Assembly (NCBI RefSeq): GCF_018613835.1
Contig: NZ_JAGGPM010000005.1
Coordinates: 62,001 to 126,000 of the forward strand
Origin: Arthrobacter sp. ISL-5
Lineage (GTDB): Bacteria; Actinomycetota; Actinomycetes; Actinomycetales; Micrococcaceae
DNA: 64,000 nt
Direction of reading: 5' to 3'
Shown piece by piece: positions 37,416-47,286 of the stretch. Position numbers and translations under genes: made by a program. Positions within the stretch are counted from its first letter, which is position 1. Every line of letters starts with the position of its first letter. The notes below the pieces were generated by a model. It ran no database searches. It was not told the DNA's origin and was given only the letters and a program-made list of their open reading frames with translations.

Positions 37416-40373
37416 ATGGCAATGACGCCGCAGGGACTCTGCACCACTGTTCCGCCCGTGACAGGGCTGGTGCGACAACGGCTGATTCATGCAATTCTTG
37501 GGCCCGCGGAAGCACGGCTCGGGCTTGTCATCGCTCCCCCGGGTACGGGAAAAACGACCCTCCTCGCGCACTGGGCCGCCCAGGAACGCGCAACGGTTAT
37601 CTGGTACCGGGCCAAATCCCATGACGTCAGGCCCGGCCAGATGCTGGCCAGATTCGCGACAGCACTGGCAACCGCTGTCGGCGATGAACGTGCGCGCTCC
37701 GTCCCCGAGCTCGCCATAATGGCAGACCGGTTGAAAAGCCCCCTCTACTTTGTGGTAGATGACCTTCAGGAGTTAGCCAACACGTCCGCGGAGTCGGAAC
37801 TGGAGCAGTTGCTTTCCCTCGGTTCTCCGCAGTTGCACTTCCTCGTAGGCAGCCAGCGGCCCCCCTCCTTCAACCTCGCCCGCTCTGAGCTTCCGGCCTA
37901 CGTCACTGTGAACGGGGACGACTTGCGCTTCCGGGCGCCTGAGGTGGAGCAGCTGTTCCGAATCACCTACAAACAGCCGCTTAGCGCGGCCGGTGTTTTC
38001 AATCTGACAGACCGGACAGACGGCTGGGCGGCCGCCCTCCACCTGTTCCACGTCGCCACGAAAAGCCGTTCTTCGGTTGAACGGCGCCGGGCCGCAGAAT
38101 CCCTCGGTCCGGCATCACGCTATGCCAAGGACTACCTGACCCGCTATTTCCTGGCCGGCATCTCCCAGGGCATGGAAAGGTTACTTCGCGACACGTGCCT
38201 CCTGGAGCTGCTCACAGCGTCCCGTTGTGATTCGATCCTCGGAACTCGGGACAGCACACTGATCCTTCACGAGCTGGAACAGCTCGGAATAGTGGTCAGC
38301 GACGACGGCGGAACATCGTTTCGACTGCCGGAAGTACTGCGCCAGCACCTGATTGCCGCTCTCGGCGACGCCCGGCAGGAGTTGCCCGTGGACATCCGGC
38401 GTCGCACAGCAGCGGTCCTGGAGCAGGACGGAGAGTACGGTGCAGCACTGCGGGCGCTGGCCGACGGCCAGGACTGGGGACACGTGCGGGAAATGTTGGT
38501 CCGCGCAGGGCAGCGGGCGTACCGTCCCGGCACGTGCCGGTGGGCGGCAACAGCCCCGGAAGCCTTGATCCGGCAGGATGCCCTTTTTGCCTTGGCCGCG
38601 GCGCGGCATTTGCTGGATGACGGATGCGCGGCCGCTGCCTACAGAACCGCGGCCCAAATTCCCAGACTAACCCGCGATGCGGAACTGCTCAGGACAGCCC
38701 GGAACCTGCAGCTCACGGCGGCCGTCTGGGCTGGCGACGCGCCGGCAACGGGGCCGGGCCCGGCGGGTGTCCTCCGGGCCGCCAGCCACGGCAGCCCGGG
38801 GTCAGTCGCTCGGGCCCTGCACAATCACCGCCGGGCGCAGGACGGTCTTGCCAAAGGCCTTTCGCTCCTGCTCGCAGGTGATCAACGCGGCGCGCTCCCG
38901 TTTCTGAGACGCTGTGCAGAGCGCCCGGACGATGAAACGCTGGCAGGGCTTGCCGCACAACTTGCGCTGGCAGTTGTCGGCCCTGAATCGTCAACGTTGG
39001 GATTCAGCGGGCCTGCTGACGACGTCGACGCCGTTCAACGACAGGCCGAACGACTCGGGTTCACCTGGCTTGCCCGCCTGGCACAGGGCGTCCAGGCGGC
39101 GCAATTTGGGAAGGCCGGCAGTCAGGATGCCGTGCAATCGGCGGTGGAAAATTGCGAGCTGCGCGGCGACGAGTGGGGCGCTGCACTCATCGCCGCCGCC
39201 GCCGCACTCATGCGGCTGCGCTCGGGACGGTCCGACTACAGCGCCTTCGAATCCCTCGCCGTGCGGTTCCGCCGGCTGGACGCTGGGGCTCTTGAAGCCT
39301 GGGCCCAGTCGGCTCAGGCGCTGGTCGGCGCAGCTCAGGACCTGCCAGGGGCGGCCGACGACGCGCTGGCCGCAGAATCCTTTGCCCGGACTGCGGGCGT
39401 TCCGGGGGCACTCGCCGTCGCATACGCCGCCCTGGCCCAAGTCCGGCCGGAGCACGCCGCGGAGATCATGCAGGTCGCTGCCGAAACCGCCAGGTCGGCC
39501 GGTTTCGTTTGCCGTCCGTGGACGTGGACCGGTGCTGCATCAAGGAGTGAACCGCCAGCCCTCCCGGACATTCACGCTGTAGGCCCGCCCGTGACGAGCC
39601 AGCTTGTTGCCGTTTCCGGCGTGGCGGCCCTGCCGGCCCTCGACGTCCGGTGTTTCGGCGGATTTTCGGTCCGAGCCAACGCAATCAGCGTTGACCTGTC
39701 GAAGGTGCGCCCCCAAGCACGCACTGTATTGCGCATCCTCGCCCTCCATGCAGGACGCCCGGTGCACCGAGACCGACTCGCCGGGGAACTATGGGCGGAC
39801 CTCGACAGTCCGTCGGCCCTGCACAATCTCCAGGTCAGCGTCTCGAATCTTCGTCGGGCCCTTCAGCCTGACGGACCGGTGGAAAGCCGCCAGCTCATCA
39901 GGCGACAGGGCGAGGCGTATGCCTTGGTTCTCGACGGCGGATCAACCTTTGATCTCTCCGAGTTTGACCGGGCGGTTCACGATGCGTCCATAGCTAGATC
40001 CATAGGGGATCGTGACGAAGCAGCGGTGAAGCTTAGGCGGGCCGTCGAACTGTATGCAGGCGAAGTTCTGCCTGAGGACGGTCCTGCAGAGTGGGTGACG
40101 GACACACGCGAACGGTACCGGCTCCGGGCAGCGGAGGCAGCTGCCTCGCTGGCAAATCTTGAGCTCTCGTTGGGTGACGCCGCCGCAGCAGCCGCTGCGG
40201 CCACGAGAAGTGTTGAAATCGACCCGTGGCGGGACGAGTCCTGGCGGACTCTCATCGGGATCTACCGCTCTTCCGGCGATCCGGCTGCAGCGGAGCACGC
40301 AGAGCGGCGGTACCGCGGCATGTTAAGCGCGTTGGGAGTGCCGCCCAACCTGGGACTCCGCCCGCGGTCCTGA
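37416..40373 (+). CDS. Large SARP/LAL-type transcriptional activator (ATPase + wHTH + BTAD)
   Basis: A 985-residue regulator. An N-terminal MalT-like NTPase has P-loop APPGTGKTTLL near residue 45 and FVVDDLQEL as Walker B. A TPR-like helical middle (about 350-720) follows. The C-terminus has an OmpR-type winged helix (from LDVRCFGGFSVRANA at about 740, with LHNLQVSVSNLRRAL) and a bacterial transcriptional activation domain to the end. This order (ATPase first, DNA binding last) is reversed from classic AfsR. The start is ATG 37416. It converges on the distal end of the injection operon with a 6-bp gap, so it may control that locus; this is inferred from position. Confidence 0.85.
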   Translation: MAMTPQGLCTTVPPVTGLVRQRLIHAILGPAEARLGLVIAPPGTGKTTLLAHWAAQERATVIWYRAKSHDVRPGQMLARFATALATAVGDERARSVPELAIMADRLKSPLYFVVDDLQELANTSAESELEQLLSLGSPQLHFLVGSQRPPSFNLARSELPAYVTVNGDDLRFRAPEVEQLFRITYKQPLSAAGVFNLTDRTDGWAAALHLFHVATKSRSSVERRRAAESLGPASRYAKDYLTRYFLAGISQGMERLLRDTCLLELLTASRCDSILGTRDSTLILHELEQLGIVVSDDGGTSFRLPEVLRQHLIAALGDARQELPVDIRRRTAAVLEQDGEYGAALRALADGQDWGHVREMLVRAGQRAYRPGTCRWAATAPEALIRQDALFALAAARHLLDDGCAAAAYRTAAQIPRLTRDAELLRTARNLQLTAAVWAGDAPATGPGPAGVLRAASHGSPGSVARALHNHRRAQDGLAKGLSLLLAGDQRGALPFLRRCAERPDDETLAGLAAQLALAVVGPESSTLGFSGPADDVDAVQRQAERLGFTWLARLAQGVQAAQFGKAGSQDAVQSAVENCELRGDEWGAALIAAAAALMRLRSGRSDYSAFESLAVRFRRLDAGALEAWAQSAQALVGAAQDLPGAADDALAAESFARTAGVPGALAVAYAALAQVRPEHAAEIMQVAAETARSAGFVCRPWTWTGAASRSEPPALPDIHAVGPPVTSQLVAVSGVAALPALDVRCFGGFSVRANAISVDLSKVRPQARTVLRILALHAGRPVHRDRLAGELWADLDSPSALHNLQVSVSNLRRALQPDGPVESRQLIRRQGEAYALVLDGGSTFDLSEFDRAVHDASIARSIGDRDEAAVKLRRAVELYAGEVLPEDGPAEWVTDTRERYRLRAAEAAASLANLELSLGDAAAAAAAATRSVEIDPWRDESWRTLIGIYRSSGDPAAAEHAERRYRGMLSALGVPPNLGLRPRS

Positions 40374-40379
40374 CCGCTG

Positions 40380-41624
40380 TTACCGCCCGGAAAACTGCAC
40401 TCCGGCAATGGACACGGTCTTGGCCGCAGGGCTGCTCGGCTCCATGATAGTCAGCTTCACATCTCTTACGTTGTCGGCTCCCACGTAGAAACCATGCCGT
40501 TTTCCGTCATTAACCACTTCCACCACGGGGAAAATATCTTGATAGGTAGTTTCTTTCCTAGCACCTTCATGGCGCACGGAGATGAGGACTTTCGACGGCC
40601 GCTGTTCCTCGCGTGAAGGCGGTGGTTCCGAAGACAGTCCGGTGATGAACACGTAGACCAGCCGAGTGGGGCCTGCGAATGTAGCCTCAAGGTAGTTCTC
40701 ACGCTCGCCGTCTTTGAGATTTGCGGCCCATGACGTGTTTGAGAACTTGTCGTTAGCGAGCTTGGGCTCACGCCCGTCAATGGAATCCGGTGCCGTCATT
40801 TCCAGGTCGCGAACATGATGGTCGAGAAGTTCGTCCAATACCCGCTGAGGCGCACCTCCAATCGAGTCGCTGTTGGCGTATGCCCCGCCGCCCAACAACC
40901 CCAGCACCGCAACCAAAGCCGCGGATCGCGTCGGGAAACGCCTTGACTTCCATCTGGGCCGGGTGCCTGCCGGTAGCGCTTTCCCCTCCGGCTGCCCAAA
41001 CAGCCGCCTCCACCATGACGGTCGCCGAGCGTCCAAAGCCTCCGGGACACGGTCCACTGCGAGGCTGGCTGCACACCGCCGGCAGAAATTTCGATCAGAC
41101 CGGTTGCCGGTGCCGCACGTTGCGCAGATGAGCTCGCCGGCGGCAGTGGAAGGCTCACGGTCCGTAGAAATTACTCGCGGGGCGCTGGCGATTCGTTGGC
41201 CAGGCTTCACGGCGGCCGGCTCGACGCCAATCACGGTGACCGGGTCACGAATGACGGCCACGGGCTCACCCTTTGCCTTCCCATGACCTACGGGTTCCGG
41301 TCTGAATCCTTGCCCGGACCCGCCGCGTGCGTTGCCTGCCCGGACCGTGCCGCTCCGGCCGGGGTTTTCATTGCCGGCGGCGGCACTCCTTCTCCCGTGT
41401 GGCGTTCCCGGCCGAGGTTCGCCCGCCGTCCGTACCGGAGGCACGGTTATCTGGGGCAGCTCCGCCGTGTCCGGCGGTGCCTTCGGCCCGGGTCCGGCCG
41501 TGTCAGCTTGTGGTCTATCGACGGCGCCAGCCGGTGGTCTCTGCCATTCGAGGTAGGCGCCGCAGTTGGTGCAGAAATTCTCGCCGTCGTCGTTGCGCGC
41601 ACTGCAATCTCCGCAGATTAGCAC
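40380..41624 (-). CDS. Zinc-ribbon membrane protein with discoidin-like C-terminus
   Basis: A 414-residue protein, last gene of the injection operon. Residues 4-21 form a zinc ribbon (C4, C7, C18, C21), and a second one (ICATCGTG and NFCRRCA) lies near 170-190. Between them is a Pro/Gly/Ala-rich linker. One membrane helix (SAALVAVLGLLGGGAYA) is near 235-250. The outer part resembles an F5/8 type C-like (NADase-type glycan-binding) fold: ANLKDGERENYLEATF and VVEVVNDGKRHGFYVGAD. It starts at GTG 41624 with GAGGAG, 10 bp after the tail protein I gene. It may link the device to the membrane or envelope; that is inference. Confidence 0.78.
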   Translation of the reverse strand: MLICGDCSARNDDGENFCTNCGAYLEWQRPPAGAVDRPQADTAGPGPKAPPDTAELPQITVPPVRTAGEPRPGTPHGRRSAAAGNENPGRSGTVRAGNARGGSGQGFRPEPVGHGKAKGEPVAVIRDPVTVIGVEPAAVKPGQRIASAPRVISTDREPSTAAGELICATCGTGNRSDRNFCRRCAASLAVDRVPEALDARRPSWWRRLFGQPEGKALPAGTRPRWKSRRFPTRSAALVAVLGLLGGGAYANSDSIGGAPQRVLDELLDHHVRDLEMTAPDSIDGREPKLANDKFSNTSWAANLKDGERENYLEATFAGPTRLVYVFITGLSSEPPPSREEQRPSKVLISVRHEGARKETTYQDIFPVVEVVNDGKRHGFYVGADNVRDVKLTIMEPSSPAAKTVSIAGVQFSGR

Positions 41625-41634
41625 CGCCTGCTCC

Positions 41635-42204
41635 TCAGGAATCGTCGGGGGAAGGAACAGCCGAGGTGAGGACCTCGACGGAGTGGGGAACGTGGGCTGG
41701 CTTCACAGAGCTAATGACGCCCTCCAGCCGTGTCAGGCTGACTGCCTCGACGGTGGCGGCGTACACGGTGACATGCAGCTTTGCAGGGGTCTGACCAGGC
41801 AGCTCCGCGCCCGGTGATTGGGACCAGGCGGCGCCACCGCTATCCTCAATCCGCACGTCCCGGACACCGCCGACGGCAAGTCGCACAGCATCGGCCACGC
41901 CCGGGACCGTGCCGCGGCGCCGGTGAATTGTTGCTGCGTGGGCAATCACGTCCCGCCGCTGAGCCGTTGACCAGGAATCATTCACCCGCACGCCAACCCA
42001 GTCGGCCAGCCAGTCCAGGAAATCCTCGGGGGCCAAGCGCGGATCCAGATAACACGCCAGGCCGTCCAAGGTAGTGAACACGGGGGCAAGGGCGTCGTCG
42101 AAGGCCAGCAGGAAGCGATGGAGGAAGGCGTCCTCTTGCAGGACCGCCGGAAGGCGGGTGGCCAACGGAACGGCACTGCCCAGCCCGTCCACCATGCCGC
42201 GCAT
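41635..42204 (-). CDS. eCIS baseplate/tail protein I (P2 gpI-like)
   Basis: A 189-residue protein of the phage tail protein I class (TIGR02242-like). The run RFLLAFDDALAPVFTTLDGL and DFLDWLADWVGV match the family, which covers small baseplate subunits beside the J protein. It belongs to the wedge part of the baseplate of the contractile injection system. It starts one base after the stop of baseplate J and is followed 10 bp later by the zinc-ribbon gene. Confidence 0.85.
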   Translation of the reverse strand: MRGMVDGLGSAVPLATRLPAVLQEDAFLHRFLLAFDDALAPVFTTLDGLACYLDPRLAPEDFLDWLADWVGVRVNDSWSTAQRRDVIAHAATIHRRRGTVPGVADAVRLAVGGVRDVRIEDSGGAAWSQSPGAELPGQTPAKLHVTVYAATVEAVSLTRLEGVISSVKPAHVPHSVEVLTSAVPSPDDS

Positions 42205-42205
42205 C

Positions 42206-44155
42206 TCAGGCCCCTTCCGAAACGCGGACCTGGTGATCGAACGAAAAGACCAGCGCGTTCCGGTTCACGTCGATGCGCTGCTGCGGTTCGCCCCGCTTCC
42301 CCGTCAGCGGATCAGCGGCGAAAACGCGGACATCGTCGACGATCTCGGTCCCGGCCAGGCCCTGAAGGACGGCGTGCACTTCGCCGGCATGCACGGGACG
42401 GCCGAACGGCCACCCTTCGCCGTCGGGACCGCCCCTGATCGGGTCGAAGTAGCTGTACAGCGCCCGCAGGGCGTCTGCACGCAGACGCCCCGGTGAGACC
42501 CGTGGACGGGCTGTCAGCTGCGCGACGACGGTCACGCCGCGGTAGAACGGCGGTTCCACCAGCACCCGCGCCCCGACGGGTCGGCGCTCGTCCAGGTAGG
42601 CGGCAACCTCGGCGAGAGTCTCGGCATCCGGCACAAGGTCACTAAACGTCAGCCGGTTGTCCTTGTCCGGAACCGCCGCCGGAACCACCAGGATCCTTAC
42701 GCCACCAGCCTCTTCGGGGGTAACTGCCGGAATGCACCGGACGCGGGCGATGTCCGGGGCAGCACGCTTCGCGAGCTGTTCGTAGTCCTCGGCGGTGATG
42801 GCCCGGTCGCGGGTGCGCAGCGCGAGGGGTCCGCGCTCCTTCGCCTGCTCAATGGTCTCCCCGGCAACCCCTCCGTGTGCGGCGCGACGGTTCTCCACAG
42901 TGTTGACGAAGGGAATGGAGGAGCGCAGCACGGACAGCGCCCGCGCGGCAAGGTTTCCCCGCGGGCCGCCGCCCGTTCTGTAGCTCGGGACACGTATCGG
43001 ACTGCCGGCAGGCGGCACAGCCCCGTAGCTCCTGAGGGAACCGTCCGGCTCCCGCACTGCGGGGGGAAAACGCAGGATGCCTGACGTGCGGTCCAGCAGC
43101 ACGACGCGGTCATCGGGAGCGGATCCGGCAAACGAGTCCACCTCGGTCCAGGTCTCCCAGCCGGAGCCTGCGGCGACCTCGACAATGAAGTCCTCACCGC
43201 CCGGCAGCACCGGACGGCGGCCCAGTTCGAAGGACTGCCCTGGAACACCTTCTGACATGCCCACGACTTCGTCGTAGATCGTCTCCGCGTGGATGGCGGG
43301 AACGGAACCGCCTATCGTAAAGGCGCTCGCAGAACTCACCGTCGGAGAAGCGCTGTAAGGCGGATAACCGGCAAGCGGCTCCACCACACGGCAGCGGAGC
43401 CAGCCTGCCCGCGCAGCGCCCTGAACAGATGGGGAATGGCGATGCGGCAAATGAATCACCACATCGCCTGGCCGGTTCAGGCCGCCTGTCCCGTCGCTGT
43501 CCAGATCGCACGATACCCAGGAGCTGCCGTCCCACGCCTCCCACACGAGCGGGGGGTTGCTCGGGTTAACGCCCACGCCCCGGACCTCGCACTCGAACCG
43601 GAGCACAACAGCGCATGAGGGAGCCGCGTCGTTCAAGCCCAGCAGCATCACGTCGCCAGGAACGGGCGGCGTCCCGAAGCAGGGGAAGCTGCCGTCGCCG
43701 TGCACTGCTTCCGTGCGCGGCACGGCGGCCCCGCCGCCCGCTTGCGTCATGACATGGGCCAGCCGGCGCGGGGGCACCGTCAGCTCACGGGTCGTCGCGA
43801 AAACGACTGCCTCTTCTTCCTCCGTGCGCCGCGTCGAAGCCTCGGTCCCTTTCGGGATGACGACGGCGTCCGGCTGCGGAGCGGACAACCTCATCAGGAG
43901 TTCGACGGACGCCGCCGTCGGAGGGTGAAGAGTGACCCCGAGGAGCTCGAGAAAGGCGACGTAAAGGCGGTCGGGTACGCGGTTCAGCCGGTAGAAGAGC
44001 TCGTCCACCATGAAGGCGAAGGTCTCAATGAGGGTTACGCCCGGATCGGAGACATTGTGGTCAGTCCACTCAGGGCAATAGTGCGCCACCATGCGCTTGG
44101 CGTCGTCCACCAGGTCCTGGAAGCGGCGGTCATCAAGATTGGGTGAAGGGAGCAT
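42206..44155 (-). CDS. eCIS baseplate J-like wedge protein (Afp11/Pvc11 type)
   Basis: A 649-residue putative baseplate assembly protein with the N-terminal pattern CPEWTDHNVSDPGVTLIETF and VDELFYRLNRVPDR and a C-terminal gpJ-like region (TRDRAITAEDYEQLAKRA, then VLVEPPFYRGVTVVAQL). It corresponds to phage gp6/gpJ and Afp11. It forms the wedges that link spike hub and sheath and trigger contraction. Its ATG overlaps the gp25 stop by one base (TAATG), so the two are tightly coupled. Confidence 0.92.
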   Translation of the reverse strand: MLPSPNLDDRRFQDLVDDAKRMVAHYCPEWTDHNVSDPGVTLIETFAFMVDELFYRLNRVPDRLYVAFLELLGVTLHPPTAASVELLMRLSAPQPDAVVIPKGTEASTRRTEEEEAVVFATTRELTVPPRRLAHVMTQAGGGAAVPRTEAVHGDGSFPCFGTPPVPGDVMLLGLNDAAPSCAVVLRFECEVRGVGVNPSNPPLVWEAWDGSSWVSCDLDSDGTGGLNRPGDVVIHLPHRHSPSVQGAARAGWLRCRVVEPLAGYPPYSASPTVSSASAFTIGGSVPAIHAETIYDEVVGMSEGVPGQSFELGRRPVLPGGEDFIVEVAAGSGWETWTEVDSFAGSAPDDRVVLLDRTSGILRFPPAVREPDGSLRSYGAVPPAGSPIRVPSYRTGGGPRGNLAARALSVLRSSIPFVNTVENRRAAHGGVAGETIEQAKERGPLALRTRDRAITAEDYEQLAKRAAPDIARVRCIPAVTPEEAGGVRILVVPAAVPDKDNRLTFSDLVPDAETLAEVAAYLDERRPVGARVLVEPPFYRGVTVVAQLTARPRVSPGRLRADALRALYSYFDPIRGGPDGEGWPFGRPVHAGEVHAVLQGLAGTEIVDDVRVFAADPLTGKRGEPQQRIDVNRNALVFSFDHQVRVSEGA

Positions 44156-44568
44156 TATGACGCGGCCTCCTCGCCGTTGCGCGGGATGACATAGAAGGGG
44201 AAAACAAGGTTGCGCGGATCGTTGGTGCCCCTGATGGTGTACTGCACGTCGATGAGGAGCACCCCCGCGTCCGCACCGTCGAAGTTGACGATCACGTTCT
44301 CAAGGGTGATTCGTGGCTCCCAGCGGTCCAGGGCCACGCGCACGGCGTAGGCGATGTCTCCGGCCGTTGCTGCGTCGGCGGGCGCGAAGACGTAATCGTG
44401 GACAGAGCAGCCGAACTCCGGCCGCATCGGCCGCTCTCCCGGGGAGGTTGCCAGGATGAGGTGGATGCTCTCCTCAATTTCGCGCTGATCGCGGACCAGC
44501 GCAATGCTGCCTGTCCGGTCGGTCCGCAGCGGGAATGCCCACCCGGCGCCGATGAACTCCTGTCCCAC
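44155..44568 (-). CDS. eCIS gp25-like baseplate wedge protein (Afp9/Pvc9 type)
   Basis: A 137-residue GPW/gp25 family protein. The segment IHLILATSPGERPMRPEFGC is the family signature, with the EPR-like core (GERPMRPEFG). In phage T4 and in injection systems gp25 joins the baseplate wedge to the first sheath ring and sets sheath assembly. It sits 44 bp after the VgrG-like gene and overlaps the J gene by one base. Confidence 0.92.
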   Translation of the reverse strand: MGQEFIGAGWAFPLRTDRTGSIALVRDQREIEESIHLILATSPGERPMRPEFGCSVHDYVFAPADAATAGDIAYAVRVALDRWEPRITLENVIVNFDGADAGVLLIDVQYTIRGTNDPRNLVFPFYVIPRNGEEAAS

Positions 44569-44612
44569 CTCGCTGCCTCCTGTCGTTGTTCGAGCGCGCC
44601 CTGCGGCCAGAC

Positions 44613-46433
44613 TCAGTTGATGCGGACCAGACCGCCCTTGACGGTCGTCGTCGCGCCGCCGGAGAGCTCCGCCGTCGCGTCCCCGGCCACCTTGACGCTC
44701 GGGGCTTTCAGTTCAGCGGACGCACTGCCGGTGATCTTCACCGTGGCACCCTTCAGTTCGAGTTCCGAGAGTGCTTCCACCGTCACTTTCTTGCCTTTGA
44801 TGGTTACCGAGCCGGCCGACGTCGTCACGGCAACGTCCTTCTTGGCTGTCACGTTTACGGGTCCTTCCGAGAGAATCTCGATTGCGGCGTCCGGCTTCTG
44901 GACGAGTGAGATCTTCTGTTTGCCGCCGCTGGTGCTCACCGTGAGCTGTTCGCCGTCCGGGGATTCGAGGAACTCCACAAGCATTCCGCTGCGGGAGACA
45001 AACGCGCGCCGTGTGACGGCGCCGTCGGACGAGCCCACGTGGTCCGCCCAGGGTTTGTCCGGTTTGTCCTGGCCGTTGTACAGGCCGCCGAGGACGAACG
45101 GCTGCTGGAAGCTGCCGTGGCCGAAGGCCACGAGGACCTCGTCCCCCACTTCAGGGAGGACGACGGCGCCGCGCGAGGCCCCCGCCCCGGCCTGGACGGT
45201 GCGGGCCCACCAGCTTTCGTAGTTGTCGGACAGCACCGGGAATTTCACCTTGACCCTGCCTTGGTTTTCCGGGTCCCTTGCCGCCGTCACGACGGCATTG
45301 ACCACTCCAGGCACGGCGCCCCGGCTGTTGCCGCCGGCGGCTACCCCGTAGAGGGAGCGCTCGGATTCGTGGCTGACGGCGAACGTTGTGAGATACCCGG
45401 TATCCGGGCTGAATTCGTGGCGGGATGAGCTCAGCGTGTACCGGCCGTCGAAGGGCTTGCCGGCACCCTTGAGCACAACGGCGGTACCGGCCCGCAGTTT
45501 GGGGTTGCCCCGGGCCAGGCCTTCCAGTTCCGCGAAGGCGCCGCCAAGGCGGGAGGCGATGGAGGCTGCCGCGGCGTCGCATTGTGCCGCCTGGTCAAAG
45601 GCCGTTGGAGGAGCTACGTACCGGGGGCTTCCGAACTTCTTGGCGAGGGCGGCCGGGTCCACATCCGGCAGTTTGGCACTGCGCGTCTGCGCCTGCGCGA
45701 CGGCCACAATCGCCTTTTTTGCGGCGACGTCCCAGCCCCGGACTTCGACGTCGGGAACCTGGTCCGCGGAAGTGACTGTGCCGCGAAGCGCTACAAGGTT
45801 GACCCCCCGCTCAAGGACCAGGGGGTCCTCCTTTGCCCCGCCGGCGCCTCCCGGTGCCGTCGCTGAGTCCGTCGACGGCGTGAAATGCAGTTCACCGCCG
45901 GACACGGAAAGGACCACCCCTGATTCGACGGCGAGCCGGTGCAGGAAGTCCCAGTCGCTGATGCCGTCCTGGGCCACGTGCTGGAGGACGGGGCCCTTCG
46001 CGGCGATGGTGCCCGCCTTGATGCCCGCGCGCTGGGCCACCTTCCGGACGATGTCCGCGGCTGTGCTCTGAAGGTACGCTTCAACGCGCCGACCGCGGAA
46101 CAGCCGGTGGGAGTGATCCAGGCCCCGGACGATTGTGTACAGGCCCTCGTGGTCCATTTCTGTTTCCAGCGCCGTCACTTCACCGGAGAGCAGCGGGACG
46201 GGACCTCCCGGGCCGCTCTGTTGCACGGACAGCTTCACGGGTACACCGATGCTGAAGCCTGCCTTCTCGAGGACGGTGGAGTATTCATCGCTGAAGCGGA
46301 GCAGGAAGAGGTCCGGAACGTTGCTGCTGTCATCGATATAGCCGGCCACCAGCCGCGCGGCAACATCCGGCGGGAGCGGCCTGCCAGCCACCTCCACCAG
46401 CAACATGTTGCTGAACTCCTCGCTATGCGCCAC
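44613..46433 (-). CDS. eCIS spike/hub protein, VgrG-like (Afp8/Pvc8 type)
   Basis: A 606-residue VgrG/phage late control D protein. The N-terminal gp27-like hub spans about 1-340; a gp5-like OB fold near 370-450 shows LPEVGDEVLVAFGHGSFQQPFVLGGLYNG (in part); the C-terminal beta-helix has repeating valine-rich units such as KGKKVTVEALSELELKG. It makes the puncturing spike. The start is GTG 46433 with GGGAGG six bases upstream, overlapping the LysM gene by 11 bp; earlier in-frame codons lie inside that gene. No extra C-terminal effector domain is seen. Its tip is expected to carry the PAAR protein encoded at 63,179. Confidence 0.92.
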   Translation of the reverse strand: MAHSEEFSNMLLVEVAGRPLPPDVAARLVAGYIDDSSNVPDLFLLRFSDEYSTVLEKAGFSIGVPVKLSVQQSGPGGPVPLLSGEVTALETEMDHEGLYTIVRGLDHSHRLFRGRRVEAYLQSTAADIVRKVAQRAGIKAGTIAAKGPVLQHVAQDGISDWDFLHRLAVESGVVLSVSGGELHFTPSTDSATAPGGAGGAKEDPLVLERGVNLVALRGTVTSADQVPDVEVRGWDVAAKKAIVAVAQAQTRSAKLPDVDPAALAKKFGSPRYVAPPTAFDQAAQCDAAAASIASRLGGAFAELEGLARGNPKLRAGTAVVLKGAGKPFDGRYTLSSSRHEFSPDTGYLTTFAVSHESERSLYGVAAGGNSRGAVPGVVNAVVTAARDPENQGRVKVKFPVLSDNYESWWARTVQAGAGASRGAVVLPEVGDEVLVAFGHGSFQQPFVLGGLYNGQDKPDKPWADHVGSSDGAVTRRAFVSRSGMLVEFLESPDGEQLTVSTSGGKQKISLVQKPDAAIEILSEGPVNVTAKKDVAVTTSAGSVTIKGKKVTVEALSELELKGATVKITGSASAELKAPSVKVAGDATAELSGGATTTVKGGLVRIN

Positions 46434-47271
46434 GGACCACCTCCCTCGCCCGCCCGGAGGCGTTAGGCAAGTTTCCGGACGGCAGCTCGTCCACGGCGGG
46501 CAGCATGACGGAGTTGCCGGGCCGCATCCGCATGGGGTCGTCGATGCCATTCGCCGCAGCCACCGCCCGCCACAGGGACGCATCGCCGTATTCGCGGTAG
46601 GCGATCCCCGCCAGGGTGTCCCCCTCCACCAGCACGTGGAGCCGCCGCGGCACCAGCCCGCCGGAACTGGGGTTCTGCTTGGGCGGGTCTCCGGATATTT
46701 CTTCCAGCGTGACGGTGCACGTGGCACGGACGGGCAGTCCTGCGGCCGTGAACAGCGTGTACTTGACCTGCACGCTGGATACGTAGGCAAGGAAGCCCGT
46801 GAGCTTGCCCCATCGGAACAGCACCCAGGGAGGCGAGCCCTTGTTCTGCTTCAGCGACGCCTCGGTGGGTGCACAGCACGAGAACAGCTTCTCCACACGC
46901 TGGACCACCGCGTCATCCTGCTTCCCGGAGGCATCAAAGAACATCTCCAAGGCCAGTTTGGAGGGCATCGGCCCCTTGTACTGGGGCGCACCGGCCTTCC
47001 CGTTGGCCTTGGCCGTTTGGCGCGCCCAGGAGGCGGACTTCCCCATGGTCAGTTCTTTGGGGTTGAACTGGAAATCGATCCGCCCGAACTGCGGGCCGGG
47101 TTTGTCCAGTGACCCGTCTTTGGACGGTTCAAACAGCTCCAGGTACGCGTGCGAAAGTTTGAGTGCCTCTTCGCCGCCGCGGCCGGACGAGCCGCCGGCG
47201 GCGGCTGCTGTGGCGGGACTGGCGGCTCCGGCCGCGCCCTTGGCGGGCGCAGGGACTGCAACTGTGGTCAT
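46423..47271 (-). CDS. eCIS LysM baseplate protein (Afp7/Pvc7, gp53-like)
   Basis: A 282-residue protein with an Ala/Gly-rich start, a central domain containing IDFQFNPKELTMGKSASW, and a C-terminal LysM-like fold (about 205-260: LVEGDTLAGIAYREYGD, then RPGNSVMLPA). This matches the CIS LysM protein that bridges the hub and the inner tube. It lies 15 bp after the second tube gene and overlaps the VgrG gene by 11 bp. Confidence 0.9.
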   Translation of the reverse strand: MTTVAVPAPAKGAAGAASPATAAAAGGSSGRGGEEALKLSHAYLELFEPSKDGSLDKPGPQFGRIDFQFNPKELTMGKSASWARQTAKANGKAGAPQYKGPMPSKLALEMFFDASGKQDDAVVQRVEKLFSCCAPTEASLKQNKGSPPWVLFRWGKLTGFLAYVSSVQVKYTLFTAAGLPVRATCTVTLEEISGDPPKQNPSSGGLVPRRLHVLVEGDTLAGIAYREYGDASLWRAVAAANGIDDPMRMRPGNSVMLPAVDELPSGNLPNASGRAREVVRGA

Positions 47272-47286
47272 GTCAGGTTCCTTCCG

